NCBI RefSeq assembly: GCF_905171775.1
Contig: NC_053499.1
Coordinates: 145,888,751 to 145,952,750, forward strand
Direction: 5' to 3'
Length of the DNA stretch: 64,000 bases
Source: Rana temporaria
Lineage: Eukaryota; Chordata; Amphibia; Anura; Ranidae
Of this stretch, positions 1-10,810 are shown one piece after another; positions within the stretch are counted from its first letter, which is position 1; each line of letters opens with the position of its first letter. The position numbers and the translations under genes were made by a program. The notes beneath the pieces are model-generated. The model was not told where the DNA came from. It was given only the letters and a program-made list of their open reading frames with translations, and made no database searches.

Positions 1-460
1 TCTGTCGGTTAGGAGCCCAGCACTTACCCCAGGGTTCGACAAACCCCAGGTCGCATTGGCGACTAGAATTAGCGACCTGGCTCCTGGGCTGTACTGCGGG
101 AGGTGTCTTGTCCCTATACGACCTTCCCTCCCCCCACCGCGCGGGTGCGCAGACTAAGATGCCACATCGGCCGGAAATTGAGGCCGCGGCTTTGTGGCCT
201 CTTGGAGAGAGATTTTTATATTGGGGGAACTGGCACCCTCTTGTGGTAGTTGTGACAAGCAGTCACTAAGGGTGCTGAGTGTTTCCTGTGCTTGTTCTCA
301 CTGCCCGCTCATCTCCTTCCCAAGGGGAGAAGAGGTTTAAGTTGTTGCAGGCTTCATCGGTGGCCCTTTGTTTTACAGTGAGTGGACAGGGAGTATGGGG
401 CAGCTAGTTGGAACTGCCTCTGTTCCATTTACACCCCCACAAAGATGGAAACATTGTTTT
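1..460. other. No gene recognised; short fold-back at start
   Basis: The first 100 bases contain complementary stretches (GGAGCCCAG against CTCCTGGGCT, CCAGGTCGC against GCGACCTGG), suggesting the edge of a palindromic repeat. Beyond that I see no recognisable feature. Confidence 0.3.
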
Positions 461-835
461 ATCAATTTTTATTTTTCCACTTTCATTGGAATACATTTTT
501 TATTTTTCATTCTCCCCCTGCCATGCCACAGCCACACAGCTGAAGGCCCCTTCCACACAGAAGATCCAATCAGTTCCACCTGTCAGTTTTTCAGGCAGAC
601 CTGATCGGACCCTTCAGTCTCCTCTATGGAGATGCGGATGTCAGTGGACAGATGTCCGCTGACATCCCCTGCCATCCGATCCTCCAAAATCAGACGGATG
701 GAAAATAGGACTACTGATCGGATCACCTGTGTGGAAAGGGCCTTCGGCTGTGTGGCTGTGGCATGGCAAGGGGAGAATGAAAAAAATATATATATTTCAA
801 TGAAAGTGGAAAAATACAAATTTATTAAAAAATGT
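461..835. repeat. Long fold-back (MITE-like) repeat
   Basis: The left arm at about 465-580 and the right arm at about 735-830 are imperfect inverted copies: CCATGCCACAGCCACACAG on the left faces CTGTGTGGCTGTGGCATGG on the right, with the adjacent AATGAAAGTGGAAAAAT stretch also mirrored. The centre holds a second small palindrome (GATGTCAGTGGACAGATGTCCGCTGACATC spread, at about 637-666), which resembles the core of the elements at 33142 and 53268. No transposase is present. Confidence 0.75.
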
Positions 836-1734
836 TCGCATCCTGTACGCCAAAAACAAAACGCATGGTAGTCCTATTTGCCATCTGTCTGGTGGATCGG
901 ATGGAAATGGATAGGTTCATTTCCATCAGCTTGCCCCATAGAGGAGAGCAGGCTGTGCCCGTGTCTGCGCTGCACAGCGGAACGGAAAGAACCGTTCATT
1001 CACCTGCTCAGCGGGGATTATCGGAGAGATCCCCCCCGCTGATTAAGCAGAGTCTGCTTAGCGGAGGCGCCCATTTAAAGAAGGGACCTATGGTGGCATA
1101 ACTTACTGGATCTCCTATCGCCCCCACCTTGCTGCACTGTCCCTTCCTAGTGAGCTGCTGCCCATCACATCATCACACATGTCGGGCAACATCAGCCGGT
1201 TTAAAATAAACTGTCCGCCATTCGGCCCGTGTGTAGGGCAGCAGGTTCGAAAGAAGCTGGCTGTTCAGCTGGCTTCTGTCAGATAAGCATGCTGGAAAAT
1301 CAGCAGCCAAAAGACTGTCTCCTAACTTTTTTAGCTGGCTCCTAGATTCCAATCAAATTTGTCAGGCCCTGACTTACCCCCTCCGGGCGACGGGCGGCTT
1401 CCCCTGTGTCTCTCGTCCTCGGCATCAGGGCGGCTTCCGCCTCTGTTATTGTCACACAACTGGATGGGCTTGGGGCACACCCTTTTTTGAAGCCTGTTAG
1501 AGCCTCTGGCTCTAATCACTTGCTTATAAAAAAAATCCCTGATTGGAACCCTAAACACACAGTTGATGCAGAGGAAGGCAACCACTCATACAGCTTCAAC
1601 AAGGAACAAATTATTTCCCAAGACCTAGTGCAACAAGATACTCCCAGGATCAACAACCTACAGTATTATTTACTAAATGCCCCAATAGGCAGTTGTTTTT
1701 TGTAAATTTAATAACATACAGTCAATTTTTTTTT

Positions 1735-1830
1735 TTACTCTATGAAGTTGGCAGGAAATCTATTCCATATTTGCACAGCTCTTACTGTGAAGAAGCATTT
1801 CCATATGCAGTGGTTAAACCTTTTCCTCCA
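1735..1830 (-). pseudogene. LINE ORF2 C-terminal fragment
   Basis: On the reverse strand the codons around 1750-1800 read a degenerate version of the FTVRAVxIWNRxPA motif found near the end of L2/CR1-type reverse transcriptase proteins. The fragment is short with no flanking support, so the family is uncertain. Confidence 0.4.
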
Positions 1831-2354
1831 ATCGCAATATGTGCCTGCTTGTTCTTTGCAATGTCTTTAACATGAATAACTTTGCACTGCGATCATAATT
1901 GTACCATTTATGTATTTCTACATGACGTTCATATTCCACTCTAATCGTCTCTTCTCAGTAGAGAATGCATTCAGAGTCACTGCCTGTGTTTAAATCAATA
2001 ACCATTTATATTATCAACAACAACAGCATATTAGAGACTACACGTAGTAGTCAAACTCATGTGTGAAGAGATATTTTCCTCCTCCTACAGCATGCAATAG
2101 GCACAATGTACTAAGCTGTGCTATGACAGGTGATATCTTAGATGTTGCCTCACTTCGGCACGGACCATCTGACTGCACTGGAGCCTGAAAATGCTGATTG
2201 CACAGATGTTGGCGTACAGTAATCATAGTTTCCTGAGCTTAAGAAGATGTCATAATAACTGAGCAGCGCAGCAGTATCTCCCCACCAGACCATCACAAAC
2301 ATGTTAGAATTGGAGAGCATAAAAAGCAAAACCTTTCATTGGTTCCCCCAGACA

Positions 2355-2591
2355 TCTGTCATTTCAAAGCCATTGTATCTCATTTTTAGGGACTCATTAA
2401 TGACAGGAATAGTACCACTGGATTGGCGCAGGGCCAATGTAGTGCCCATATTTAAAACAAGAACAAAGTCTTTACCAAGTAACTATGGACCTGTTAGTTT
2501 AACTTCTATAGCTGGGAAGATACTGGAGAGATTAATAAAATACCACATAAAAGAGTTCTTGCTGGAAAAAAAACTATTTAAGGGTCACTAA
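2355..2591 (+). pseudogene. Non-LTR retrotransposon reverse transcriptase fragment
   Basis: The frame ending at 2591 reads SKPLYLIF-RDSL-GIVPLDWRRANVVPIFK, then SNYGPVSLTSIAGKILERLI. This is the entry region of the reverse transcriptase in Jockey/CR1/L2-type LINEs (pattern VP-DWK-A-V-PIFKKG ... NYRPVSLTS--GK--E). The frame breaks on both sides. No start codon of the native gene is present; the ATG at 2301 is incidental. The LINE 3' end 240 bp downstream on the same strand may belong to the same insertion. Confidence 0.75.
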
Positions 2592-2828
2592 AATTAATGT
2601 CTGCAAGGTAGACAGACAGAATAGTGTAATGATTCGGTTAAGAAACGAGTAAATACCTATTAAATTCCTTCATCTCTATCACCTCCGGCGTTCTAGTTTC
2701 TGTTCTCTCATTCACGTCCTGGTTTTCATCGCTCATTCATGTAAGAACTACATTTCCCAGTATGAATTGCGGCACACCCAGTAATTCACACCTCCTCGAA
2801 GTCTCTAACACGTAGAAACCGTCCTGCC

Positions 2829-3228
2829 ACACAGATGTAGTTCACAGTAAGAACTGTGAAAATGTGGAATAGACTCCCTGCAGAGGTGGGTTCTGGCCAG
2901 CTCAGTAAAGTGCTTTAAAAAAGGCCTGGATACTTTCCTAAATGTACATAATATAACTGGGTACTGACATTTATAGGTAAAGTTGATCCGGGGAATATCA
3001 GATTGCCTCATGGGGGATCAGGAAGGAATTTATTTCCCCTGCTGTAGCAAATTGGATCATGCTCTGCTGTTTTTTTTTTTTTGCCTTCCTCTGGATCAAC
3101 TGTGGGTATAGAATTGGGTGTATGTGATTGTATGATATTATTATTATTATTATTATTTTATTTCTTATGGTTGAACTTGTTGGACTTGTGACTTTTTTCA
3201 ACCTGACTAACTATGTAACTATGTAACA
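2829..3228 (+). mobile_element. 3' end of a LINE (CR1/L2-like)
   Basis: Sense codons near 2858-2885 read MWNRLPAEV, the typical C-terminus of an ORF2 protein, followed by an untranslated tail with GGATCAGGAAGGAATTTATT. Near the end there is a stem-loop (GGTTGAA...TTCAACC, about 3170-3205), and the copy stops in short TATGTAAC repeats. Such terminal repeats are usual for target-primed LINE insertions. An internal ATT microsatellite lies at about 3138-3158. Confidence 0.6.
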
Positions 3229-3317
3229 TCGCAGTACTACAAGTCACAGCAAGCCCCAACAATCTTTGGGTGGTTTGTTACTCTGATAGGTGGAAAAGCC
3301 TTTGAATGCCTTTTTAA

Positions 3318-3833
3318 AGCGGGAGTTTACCCAAAAATGAACTTTCTGCAGTTAGATCCAGCATACTGCTGACATCTGCAGTATGCTGGTCTTTTTTATT
3401 TTATTTTGGTACTTATCGTTTTAGCAGTATTTCTTCTATCGCTCCGAGTGGGGAATCCTGCGGGGAATGGGCGTTCCCGAAGGCAAGCAAGTTGATTGAC
3501 GGCCTTCGATAGCGCGTCACGGCTTCCGAAAACAGCCGAGGTGACACTTGGCTGTTTACCCCGCCTGCCGTGTAGAGCTGACTGCGCAGGCGCCATAAAT
3601 TGCCGAGTGTCACTCGTGTGGATTTTCGGAAGCCATGACGCGCTATCGAAGGCTGTCAATCAACTTGCTTGTCTTCGGGAACGCCTATACCAGGAAGTAA
3701 TCCCCGCTCGGAGCGATAGAAGAGATACTGCTAAAACGATAAGTACAAAAAAAAAAAAAGACCAGCATACTGCAGATGTCAGCAGTATGCTGGATCTAAC
3801 TGCAGAAAGTTGATTTTTGGGTGAACTCCCGCT
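3318..3833. mobile_element. TTAA-flanked fold-back MITE, 516 bp
   Basis: TTAA stands on both sides (3314-3317, 3834-3837). The ends AGCGGGAGTT and AACTCCCGCT are inverted and the arms, each about 230 bp, are complementary almost to the centre (e.g. CCAGCATACTGC on both arms). The exact TTAA duplication is the signature of piggyBac transposition; the element has no coding capacity and would depend on an outside transposase. Confidence 0.85.
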
Positions 3834-4160
3834 TTAAGGGAAAGTGTAGCTTTTTTGTTTTACATATTTTTTTATACTTATTATAGTTATTGATAAAATA
3901 AAACTTTTTATTGACATAAGTATGAAATATTGTATATTATTATGATGTGTCTGCCTGTAGCCAGCAGGTGGAGCTTTAGTCTCCTTTCACATCTTTTAAA
4001 TACTGGTTTAGCAGACTGTGGCAAAAAAAAAAATGTGTTGTACAAGTGCTGTAGCTCAAGCTGCAATCTGTACTCAGAACTTAATGATTTATCATTGTTG
4101 CTTTTTTAAAACGGTACATTTTATTTATTTATTTTTTGCAATATGCATTTACATCCTTAA

Positions 4161-4573
4161 AGTGGAAGAAAAGTTTAACACTAAACATCTTCCCCCTCCC
4201 TTTATCTTCCTGCATGCCCTGTGTAAAGAAGATCTGTGTACTTAGCAATTTTTATTCTGCTTTGGTACAGTCACATGATCCTGCAGCTCTGGCTCCCCAG
4301 AGTCAGTAAGCGGCTGCTGTTGCATGGGGAGAGTAAGGAGTTCTAACAATGGCTGAGGTATGGGAGCATATGGGTGACATTATGGCTAGCAGAATTCATA
4401 GTCCTTGTTGAGTGCTCTTTTACACAGGGGAGCCAGAGCTGCAGGAACAAGTGACTGGACCAGATTAAAAAAGGTAAGTATACAGATTTTCTTTACACAG
4501 GATATGCAGAATGAGTAGGAGGATGGGAAGGGAAATTTTTTAAGAATAGTTAGTGTTGGGCTTTTCTTTCACT
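4161..4573. mobile_element. TTAA-flanked MITE, 413 bp
   Basis: TTAA at 4157-4160 and 4574-4577. The termini AGTGGAAGAAAAG and CTTTTCTTTCACT are inverted, and the arms share TTAACACTAA / TTAGTGTT and GGCTCCCC / GGGGAGCC. Non-coding. It belongs to the same TTAA class as the elements at 3318, 7953, 52470 and 54067. Confidence 0.8.
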
Positions 4574-4579
4574 TTAAGG

Positions 4580-6030
4580 CACCCATGGACATGAAATGAG
4601 AATCACCTAATGGGCAGATCGGGCAGGAATTTCATTTCTATGGAAGACCCCAAACTGGTAAATCAGCCAAGTGGAAAACCTGCCTTGACACTATCATGGC
4701 AAGCATTGCTTGCAGAATCTACCAGCTCTTTCCTCTCCTTCATTCACTTGTTGCAAACGTGTGGGCCAAACTGGAGTTCATTGACCTGCCATGCAACTGG
4801 AATTCTCTGGGTGTTTGGTCTTTAAGGTATGAAAACAAGAGTATACTATATACTGCCTAAAATGTTTGGCAAGAAACGTTTTATTTTCTCTCATCATTGA
4901 AAACAAGCACATCTGCTTTATTTGTATTTATTCCATAAATACATGGCCTTGAGGGGCTGAAATATAAAATTTCACAACAGCTGGAGTCTTACCAGTTGCC
5001 CAAGTCTACTCAATATTTTTTTCAAGCTGGTCTGCATCTAACCTACTTCGTACAAAAATTACCTTCAAACACATCTTAAATAAATGCAAAAAAAGAAAAT
5101 ATGTAATGTTCCAGAAGTCCGTGCACACAGATTGTACAAGGAAAATTATTTGAGTAGTTTATCTTGTATGGTCTTGCTTGACTCCTCTTTCACTAGTGTG
5201 GAGGCTTCTCTCTTCTTTCTTGGTAAGATCAATATAAATTAAAAATGACAGTTGTGGTATGAGAGCCTGTGTACTGCAGTACAGATAAAATGAGACTATT
5301 TAGCTCATAGATCATTCCTGAGAGGAACCGTGCTGCTAACCTTCCAGAAATTGATGCATGGAGGTCATTTCAAATTCGGAGTTATGGCACAAATAATCTG
5401 TTTCCTTTAGTGATCACTAAAGCTATAAACTACTGTCCCTACGTTACAAAGAATCTATGATGTCCATACCTTTCATAGGTGAAGAATGACAAGCCTGAAA
5501 CAGCTGTATATATTCTGAATGGCTAGCTCTGTATTCAGATTGAATATTTCTGCTATAAATCAGGTCAGTAAACGGCCTGTGCTGTAAACCAGCAAATCTG
5601 GATCTATACATGGAAAATGGCTGTAAAATTCCTTCACAAACCTTTTATAATTTAATGCTTTTAAAATTGAGCTTTCAATTACAATCTTCCACAAGCTATG
5701 CTCTTCTAATATTGCCAAATGTATTTCAAATGTATGTATCTTGCTTTCGATCACTTTAACTGTCTACTAAGATTTGTAGACAGGGGTTTTCAAATTTCTC
5801 ATCCCCCTGTTCCTATAATTGTCTTACTGCTTCACCCAAAAGTGTGCATAGAGCCCAAGTTAAGGCATCCTGTGCAATGTCCTTAGGTCTTCTTCATTGA
5901 GGGACCAGGACAATGGTTTCTACAGTGTTCCTTATTAACATACTGAGAATGGGGTTGTTAAATCCTTGCAGCTTATATAGTTTAATGGGAAAACATACAG
6001 TATTGTTCTGCCAAACTAGTTTAACTTTGG
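4580..6030. other. No gene or repeat recognised
   Basis: A/T-rich sequence with only short chance ORFs. I see no motif that I can assign. Confidence 0.4.
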
Positions 6031-6040
6031 TGACTTTAAA

Positions 6041-6320
6041 GAGGAAGTAAACCCTCTGAAGTATTTCTTTAAAAACAAACTGTGTCACAGAAACTGAATG
6101 CATCTGCAGCTGCTGTTCCATTCATTCTGTTCCCTTTGATAATTAAACATCTCTTTGTTTCCCCTGTTGTTGGGGAAAAGGGAGGGATCAGCACAGTAAA
6201 CAGTACCGAGTGATCAATGTGATGACTAACCACAGCGATCACATGGTACCCAGCACCTCTGATTGGCTGGATACAGTGTCTCTGTTCATTGTACAGCTGG
6301 GTACACATTAATCACCCAGA
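6041..6320. repeat. Probable 5' part of a TTAA-type MITE
   Basis: Begins TTAA-AGAGGAAGTAAACCCTC, which resembles the left ends of the complete TTAA elements nearby. The matching right end is not visible, so the copy is probably truncated. Confidence 0.4.
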
Positions 6321-6718
6321 GGATTGGCCGCCCAACAGCTGTTTACCCAGTGCCATATAGACAGCACTGGGTAAATAAAGGGCTTCAGATCCACTGTTGA
6401 TGTACTGTGGTACAAAGGGGGTCAATACTCCATAGCAAATGTGTGTATAGAACAGTGGCCTTTAAACTATGACCCTTGGACTAGAGGTGGCCCTTTTTCT
6501 GCCTTTATCTGGCTCTTGGCACTGTTCACTGAGGCACCATTTCTTCCAGTGACACCAATAGTGGGGTACTTTTCCTCCCATGGATGCTCATTATGGGGCA
6601 CTATTCCTCCCCAACTCAATTGTTCATAAAATTTACCAGATAAGCGTTATCAACCAATTATACCAAACTGATGCTTCAGATCAACACCATAAAATGCAGG
6701 TTAAAATACAATCATCAA

Positions 6719-7207
6719 TGGGGAGCAGCGGTGGCTCAACGCGATTGGCACTGCGCTGACAAGCCATTCACCTCTGAAGCCAGGGGTTCGGATCCCGGTC
6801 TCAGCCCGGCTCCCGGTGGGTGTGCTATGCGTGGTAAGCCTGCGCTTAGTATGCCCACCCCCCTCCTACAAAAACCACCACACTTACACGCACTCGAAAT
6901 TGGGTTAACATGCACGCACTTTGACCACGCGGTCTCTAAAAAAAGAGAGGCAAAGGACTAACAGGGCTGGTTGAGTGGGCTAGATCCTCTCACTCCCTTA
7001 TAGGGAGTCCCTCTGCCCCGTTGGGATTCAAAGCGGCGCAGGTAGGGCGGGCTGTGTGGGAGGACCCCCTCACACACCTGCCATTGCCACCCGGGGCATG
7101 GAGAAAGGTGGCAGATTGCCTCTGGGGGAGGTCTGCCTACTCCCAACTCCTGCAGTCCGGCTCCTCTCTCGAGTACACGCACAAAAATACACTTTAAAAA
7201 AAAATAC
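6719..7207 (+). mobile_element. tRNA-derived SINE
   Basis: The head carries RNA polymerase III promoter boxes: an A-box-like TGGCTCAACGCG at 6732-6743 and a B box GGTTCGGATCC at 6785-6795, about 50 bp apart as in tRNA. A non-tRNA body of about 400 bp follows, and the unit ends in an A-rich tract around 7195-7207. It is not a functional tRNA gene because no cloverleaf closes. Transposition would rely on a partner LINE. Confidence 0.8.
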
Positions 7208-7445
7208 AATCATCACATCAAAAGGAGCCAGCTGTGCAGGAACCATGTTTTACTAACCAGTTGGGGCTGCTAAAAAAAACTTCAATGTGAAAATTGTACA
7301 CATTGGTAAGACTGCGTACAGCAACACGACATGGTTGACTTGATACAGTCAAAGATCTTCTGCAGAAGCACAAGAAAGAGTCGGAATTAAAGCATTAGTT
7401 CACTTTTCCAAAAAAAAAAAAAACAAGCTGTGAAGCTTTGACTAA

Positions 7446-7672
7446 AGCTGGGTTCACACCGCAGCATGCTTCTGCTCACAGCAAGAGTCCGGTGTGTCTT
7501 CGGTCTGATTTCAGCCCGTATTTTGGGCTGAATTCGGACCTGAAACAGACCAAAAGACACACAGGTCTCCTGTGAACCAGCTCAATAAAGAGACAGTCAC
7601 AATCTCCTTCTATGCAAATTGGATGTGGAGAAACCTGCATCCAATTTGCACTAGTGTGAACCAGTCTAAAGT
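7446..7672. repeat. Short MITE with GGTTCACAC-type ends
   Basis: The left end CTGGGTTCACACC and right end GTGTGAACCAG are inverted; inside, GGATGTGGAGAAACCTGCATCC forms a hairpin. The ends resemble the terminal repeats of the large element at 47045-49425, suggesting a related Harbinger-type family. Confidence 0.55.
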
Positions 7673-7952
7673 TTTATAATGCCCTTGTTATAGGTGTATT
7701 TACCTACCTCCTGAAGCCTGGCAAAAAAATAAAACTCCCAAAGATGTCATAATCCCATCTTGCCTTGTTGCTAGCTCATTGTTAAAACACTCCCAGCTGA
7801 TACTGCTCACCTCCACCATCATAGGAGCAAGCTCTCAAACCCCCACATATGTGTGGTATTGATAGGGTTACCACCTCATCCCTTTAAACCTGAACACATA
7901 TGAATTACACAGGTTCTGAGGCTAATTTATTGCAGATAAGGCACCACCTTAA

Positions 7953-8377
7953 AGCAGAGATCACACAAAAGTGGAAGCTCCTCTCATCTGCTCCACCCCC
8001 CTCCGGTGCCACATTTGGCACCTTTGGGGGGTACCTGTCAAAAACAGGTTCCTACTTCCACTTCCATGTAAGGGTGCTGCGGCGACCTATGTCATTTACA
8101 ACCCCTCCCCCCACTGCCTTCTGGGAGACACATAGGTCCCAGAAGACAACAGGGCCATTCAGAAAGCACTTTGGGTGCAGGCACAGTAGGAAACAGGCTA
8201 TGAAGCCGTAAGGCTTCACTTCCTGCTTCCCTTAGTAAGGATGCCAGCGCCTGCATCCAAAGTTGATGGACGGTTTGGCTTTGGGTGCCGACATTGCAGC
8301 CTTCCTGGATAGGTAAGTGCCTTATATTAAAAGTCAGCAGCTACATTATTATTTTTTGTACAGGCTGGAACTCCTCT
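7953..8377. mobile_element. TTAA-flanked MITE, 425 bp
   Basis: TTAA at 7949-7952 and 8378-8381. The ends are AGCAGAGATC and GGAACTCCTCT, imperfectly inverted. The interior shares the GTGCCACATTTGGCACC palindrome and the GTCAGCAGCTAC segment with the copies at 52470 and 57900. Confidence 0.75.
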
Positions 8378-8583
8378 TTAATCAGCTACAGAACCTTTGT
8401 AATTATTATGTGTTCGGTTTTAAAGGAATTTCAGAGTTACTATGACAGGGGAGAAAGGCACATGGATGGGGGTTTGAATCAACTGTTGACTTGGCATTGT
8501 TCTACCAACAAGGTAGGATGGTATGATGCCATATTTGGTTGTTTTTAAACAAGGCTTTGGGAGGTATAAACATGGCCTACACT

Positions 8584-10011
8584 TAACCCCCGGACCATAT
8601 TGCTGGTAAAAAACCAGAGCACTTTTTGCGATTCGGCACTGCGCCGCTTTAACTGACAATTGCGCGGTCGTGCGACGTGGCTCCCAAACAAATTGTCTTC
8701 TTTTTTCCCCACAAATAGAGCTTTCTTTTGGTGGTATTTCACCTCTGCGGTTTTTAGTTTTTGCGCTATAAACAAAAATAGAGCGACAATTTTGAAAAAA
8801 ATTAATATTTTTTAATTTTTGCTATAATAAATATCCCCCAAAAATATATAAAAAAAACATGGCATTTTTATAGCGATCAGTGCTATAAAAATGCATTGGA
8901 TTACTATAAAAATGCCACTGGCAGGGAAGGGGTTAACACTAGGGGGCGGGGAAGGGGTTAAGTATGTTCCCTGGGTGTGTTCTAACTGTAGGGGGGGTGG
9001 CCTCACTAGGGGAAATGACTGATCGCTGTTCATACATTGGACCAGATCCACAAAGGAGTTACGCTGGTGTATCTATTGATACGCCGCGCAACTTCTAGTT
9101 TGCTCCGGAGTATCTTTGTTTTGTATCCACAAAACAAGATACGCCTGAAGCTGGGCTAGACCTGACTGGCGTACGTCTTAGTACTCCGTCGGATGTAAGG
9201 TGCATATTTACGCTGGCCGCTAGGTGGCTTTTCTGTCGATTTCCACGTTGAGTATGCAAATTAGCTAGAAACGGCGATCCACGAATGTATGTCCGGCCGG
9301 CGCATTTTTTTACGTCGTTTCCGTAAGGATTTTTTCGGCGTATAGTTCCCCCTGCTATATGAGGCGTATCCCTATGTTAATATGGACGTCGTTCCCACGT
9401 CAAATTTTGAAAATTTTACATCGTTTGCGTAAGTCGTTCGCGAATAGGGCTTTGCGTAGAATGGTGTTCATGTCGTAAGCATTGGCTTGTTGCAGGTTAA
9501 TTTGAAGCATGCACACTGGAATACCCCCACGGACGTCGCATGCGCCGTTCAGAAAAAACGGCATTTACGTTGGGTCAAGTAAAATTAACATAAAACACGC
9601 CCACATCTTTAACATTTGAATTCCGCACCCTTACGCCGGCAGATTTACGCTACGCCGCCGTAACTTTAGAGACAAGTGCTTTGTGAATACAGCACTTGCC
9701 TCTCAAAGTTGCGGCGGCGTAGCGTTAATACGATACGCCAAACTAAAATTACGATCCGCTACGTGGATCTGGCCCATTGTATGAACAGACGGTCAGGCAT
9801 TTCTCCCCTGACAGGACCGGGAGCTGTGTGTTTACACACACAGCTCCCAATCCTCGCTCTGTAATGAGCAATCGCGGGTGCCCGGCGGCGATCACGCCCG
9901 CCGGGCACGGGAGTCAGGGACAAGCGGGGGGCGCGTGGTCCTAGTGGCCGCTTAGAGAGCCGACGTTATAGTACGGGCTCTCGCTCAGGGGACTGGTCGG
10001 CAAGTAGTTAA
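8584..10011. repeat. Ranid-type AACCACTT repeat, interrupted by a MITE
   Basis: The 5' part (8584-9038) contains the segment GACAATTGCGCGGTCGTGC and CACAAATAGAGCTTTCTTTTGG that recurs in this window at 15150, 18850, 36100 and 55250. The 3' part (9776-10011) ends GGCAAGTAGTTAAG. A 737-bp CpG-rich element splits the unit inside its CATACATTGTATG palindrome. Boundaries are approximate. Confidence 0.65.
9039..9775. mobile_element. CpG-rich palindromic MITE, 737 bp, with 3-bp target duplication
   Basis: The ends GGACCAGATCCAC and GTGGATCTGGCCC are inverted, and ATT flanks both sides (9036-9038, 9776-9778). Removing the element and one ATT restores the palindrome CATACATTGTATG of the host repeat, which strongly supports these boundaries. 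The interior is studded with CpG and with CGCCGCCGTAA-type motifs. A related copy lies at 44953-45666; partial relatives lie at 15900, 37262, 47217 and 59390. Confidence 0.85.
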
Positions 10012-10089
10012 GAACCAAAAAATGCAATGATTGGCCAGAGAAACTTGAAAGATACATGCTAATGACTTCCCTTTGCAATCACAATAATA

Positions 10090-10177
10090 GACTAGTGAAA
10101 CAATGGGGTAGATTTACTAAAGGCAAATGGGCTGTTCACTTTGCAAGAGAGTTTTCACTTTCCAAAGGGAATGTTCT
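10090..10177. repeat. Repeat flank into which the LTR element inserted
   Basis: GGGTAGATTTACTAAAGGCAAAT resembles the end of the palindromic element at 62953-63224. It is cut off at the GTTCT target duplication of the LTR retrotransposon. Confidence 0.4.
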
Positions 10178-10761
10178 TGTAACGGATTATGGACTATTCT
10201 GCCTGGACATTGATAATAATTGCAGGATCTTGAGAGACTACAAGGTGTTGGTTAATTGTGACCCCAACCAGTCAATATTCTATGACTCAGTCTAGTGACA
10301 TGCTAATTGCGTCAGGGCCTGGGAGGCAGTCCATTGTCCTTGTATAAAGGTGTTGTAATGGACAGGTGTTAATCCCAGGTCTGCTCTCAGAACTATAATT
10401 ATGCATGCTAAAAACTGTTTATGTGTGATAACACTGTCTCTGTATGCGGAGACGAAACGTCTGCCTAGGAGACGGAGTGGGTGAAGGTTTTGTTGTTATT
10501 AATTAAAGAATGTTTAGTAATTAGCCTTAGTGTGTGATGAGGGGGGGAGTGTCATTTGTTTCTGTACAGTTGTAACCAGATATAAGGAGGAAAAATGTGG
10601 AAAATAAAGTCAGTCTGCTTGACCCTCCAAACGTAGCACGTCTCGTTTCTTGGAAGGGCGTTCGATGGGATATACCGGCGGTACCTGCATATCGCAGCTT
10701 GCCAGGGAAAAGGACGTCTCCAACGGCCGATACCCCTCACTACCAGGGGGTAGCCGTTACA
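10178..10761 (+). repeat. 5' LTR
   Basis: Begins TGTAACGG and ends CCGTTACA. It contains a TATAAA box at about 10343-10348 and an AATAAA signal at about 10603-10608, suggesting U3, R and U5 in the usual order with transcription starting near 10370. A small hairpin AGACG-AAA-CGTCT lies at about 10448-10461. The GTTCT target duplication precedes it. It is almost identical to the copy at 12845-13428. Confidence 0.95.
10343..10348 (+). promoter_or_regulatory. Putative TATA box of the 5' LTR
   Basis: TATAAA within the 5' LTR, about 165 bp from its start and about 255 bp upstream of an AATAAA motif. The spacing suits an LTR promoter. No transcription data are available, so the assignment is by position and motif only. 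The same box occurs in the 3' LTR. Confidence 0.5.
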
Positions 10762-10762
10762 T

Positions 10763-10781
10763 TGGTTGGCAGCGGTGGGAT
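10763..10781 (+). promoter_or_regulatory. Putative primer-binding site (tRNA-Leu type)
   Basis: One base after the 5' LTR the sequence reads TGGTTGGCAGCGGTGGGAT. This matches the complement of the 3' end of a vertebrate tRNA-Leu (AAG/UAG class, ending ...CCCACCGCTGCCA plus CCA) except for one extra T after TGGT. The position is right for a minus-strand primer site. The extra base may be a copy-specific mutation or a family feature. The tRNA assignment is from memory. Confidence 0.6.
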
Positions 10782-10810
10782 GGTCCTTTTATCCAAAGAG
10801 CAAGTGCTGA

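Noticed and set aside
6732..6800. Possible tRNA gene
   Set aside because: The A and B boxes belong to a SINE head; the acceptor stem and anticodon arm do not form.
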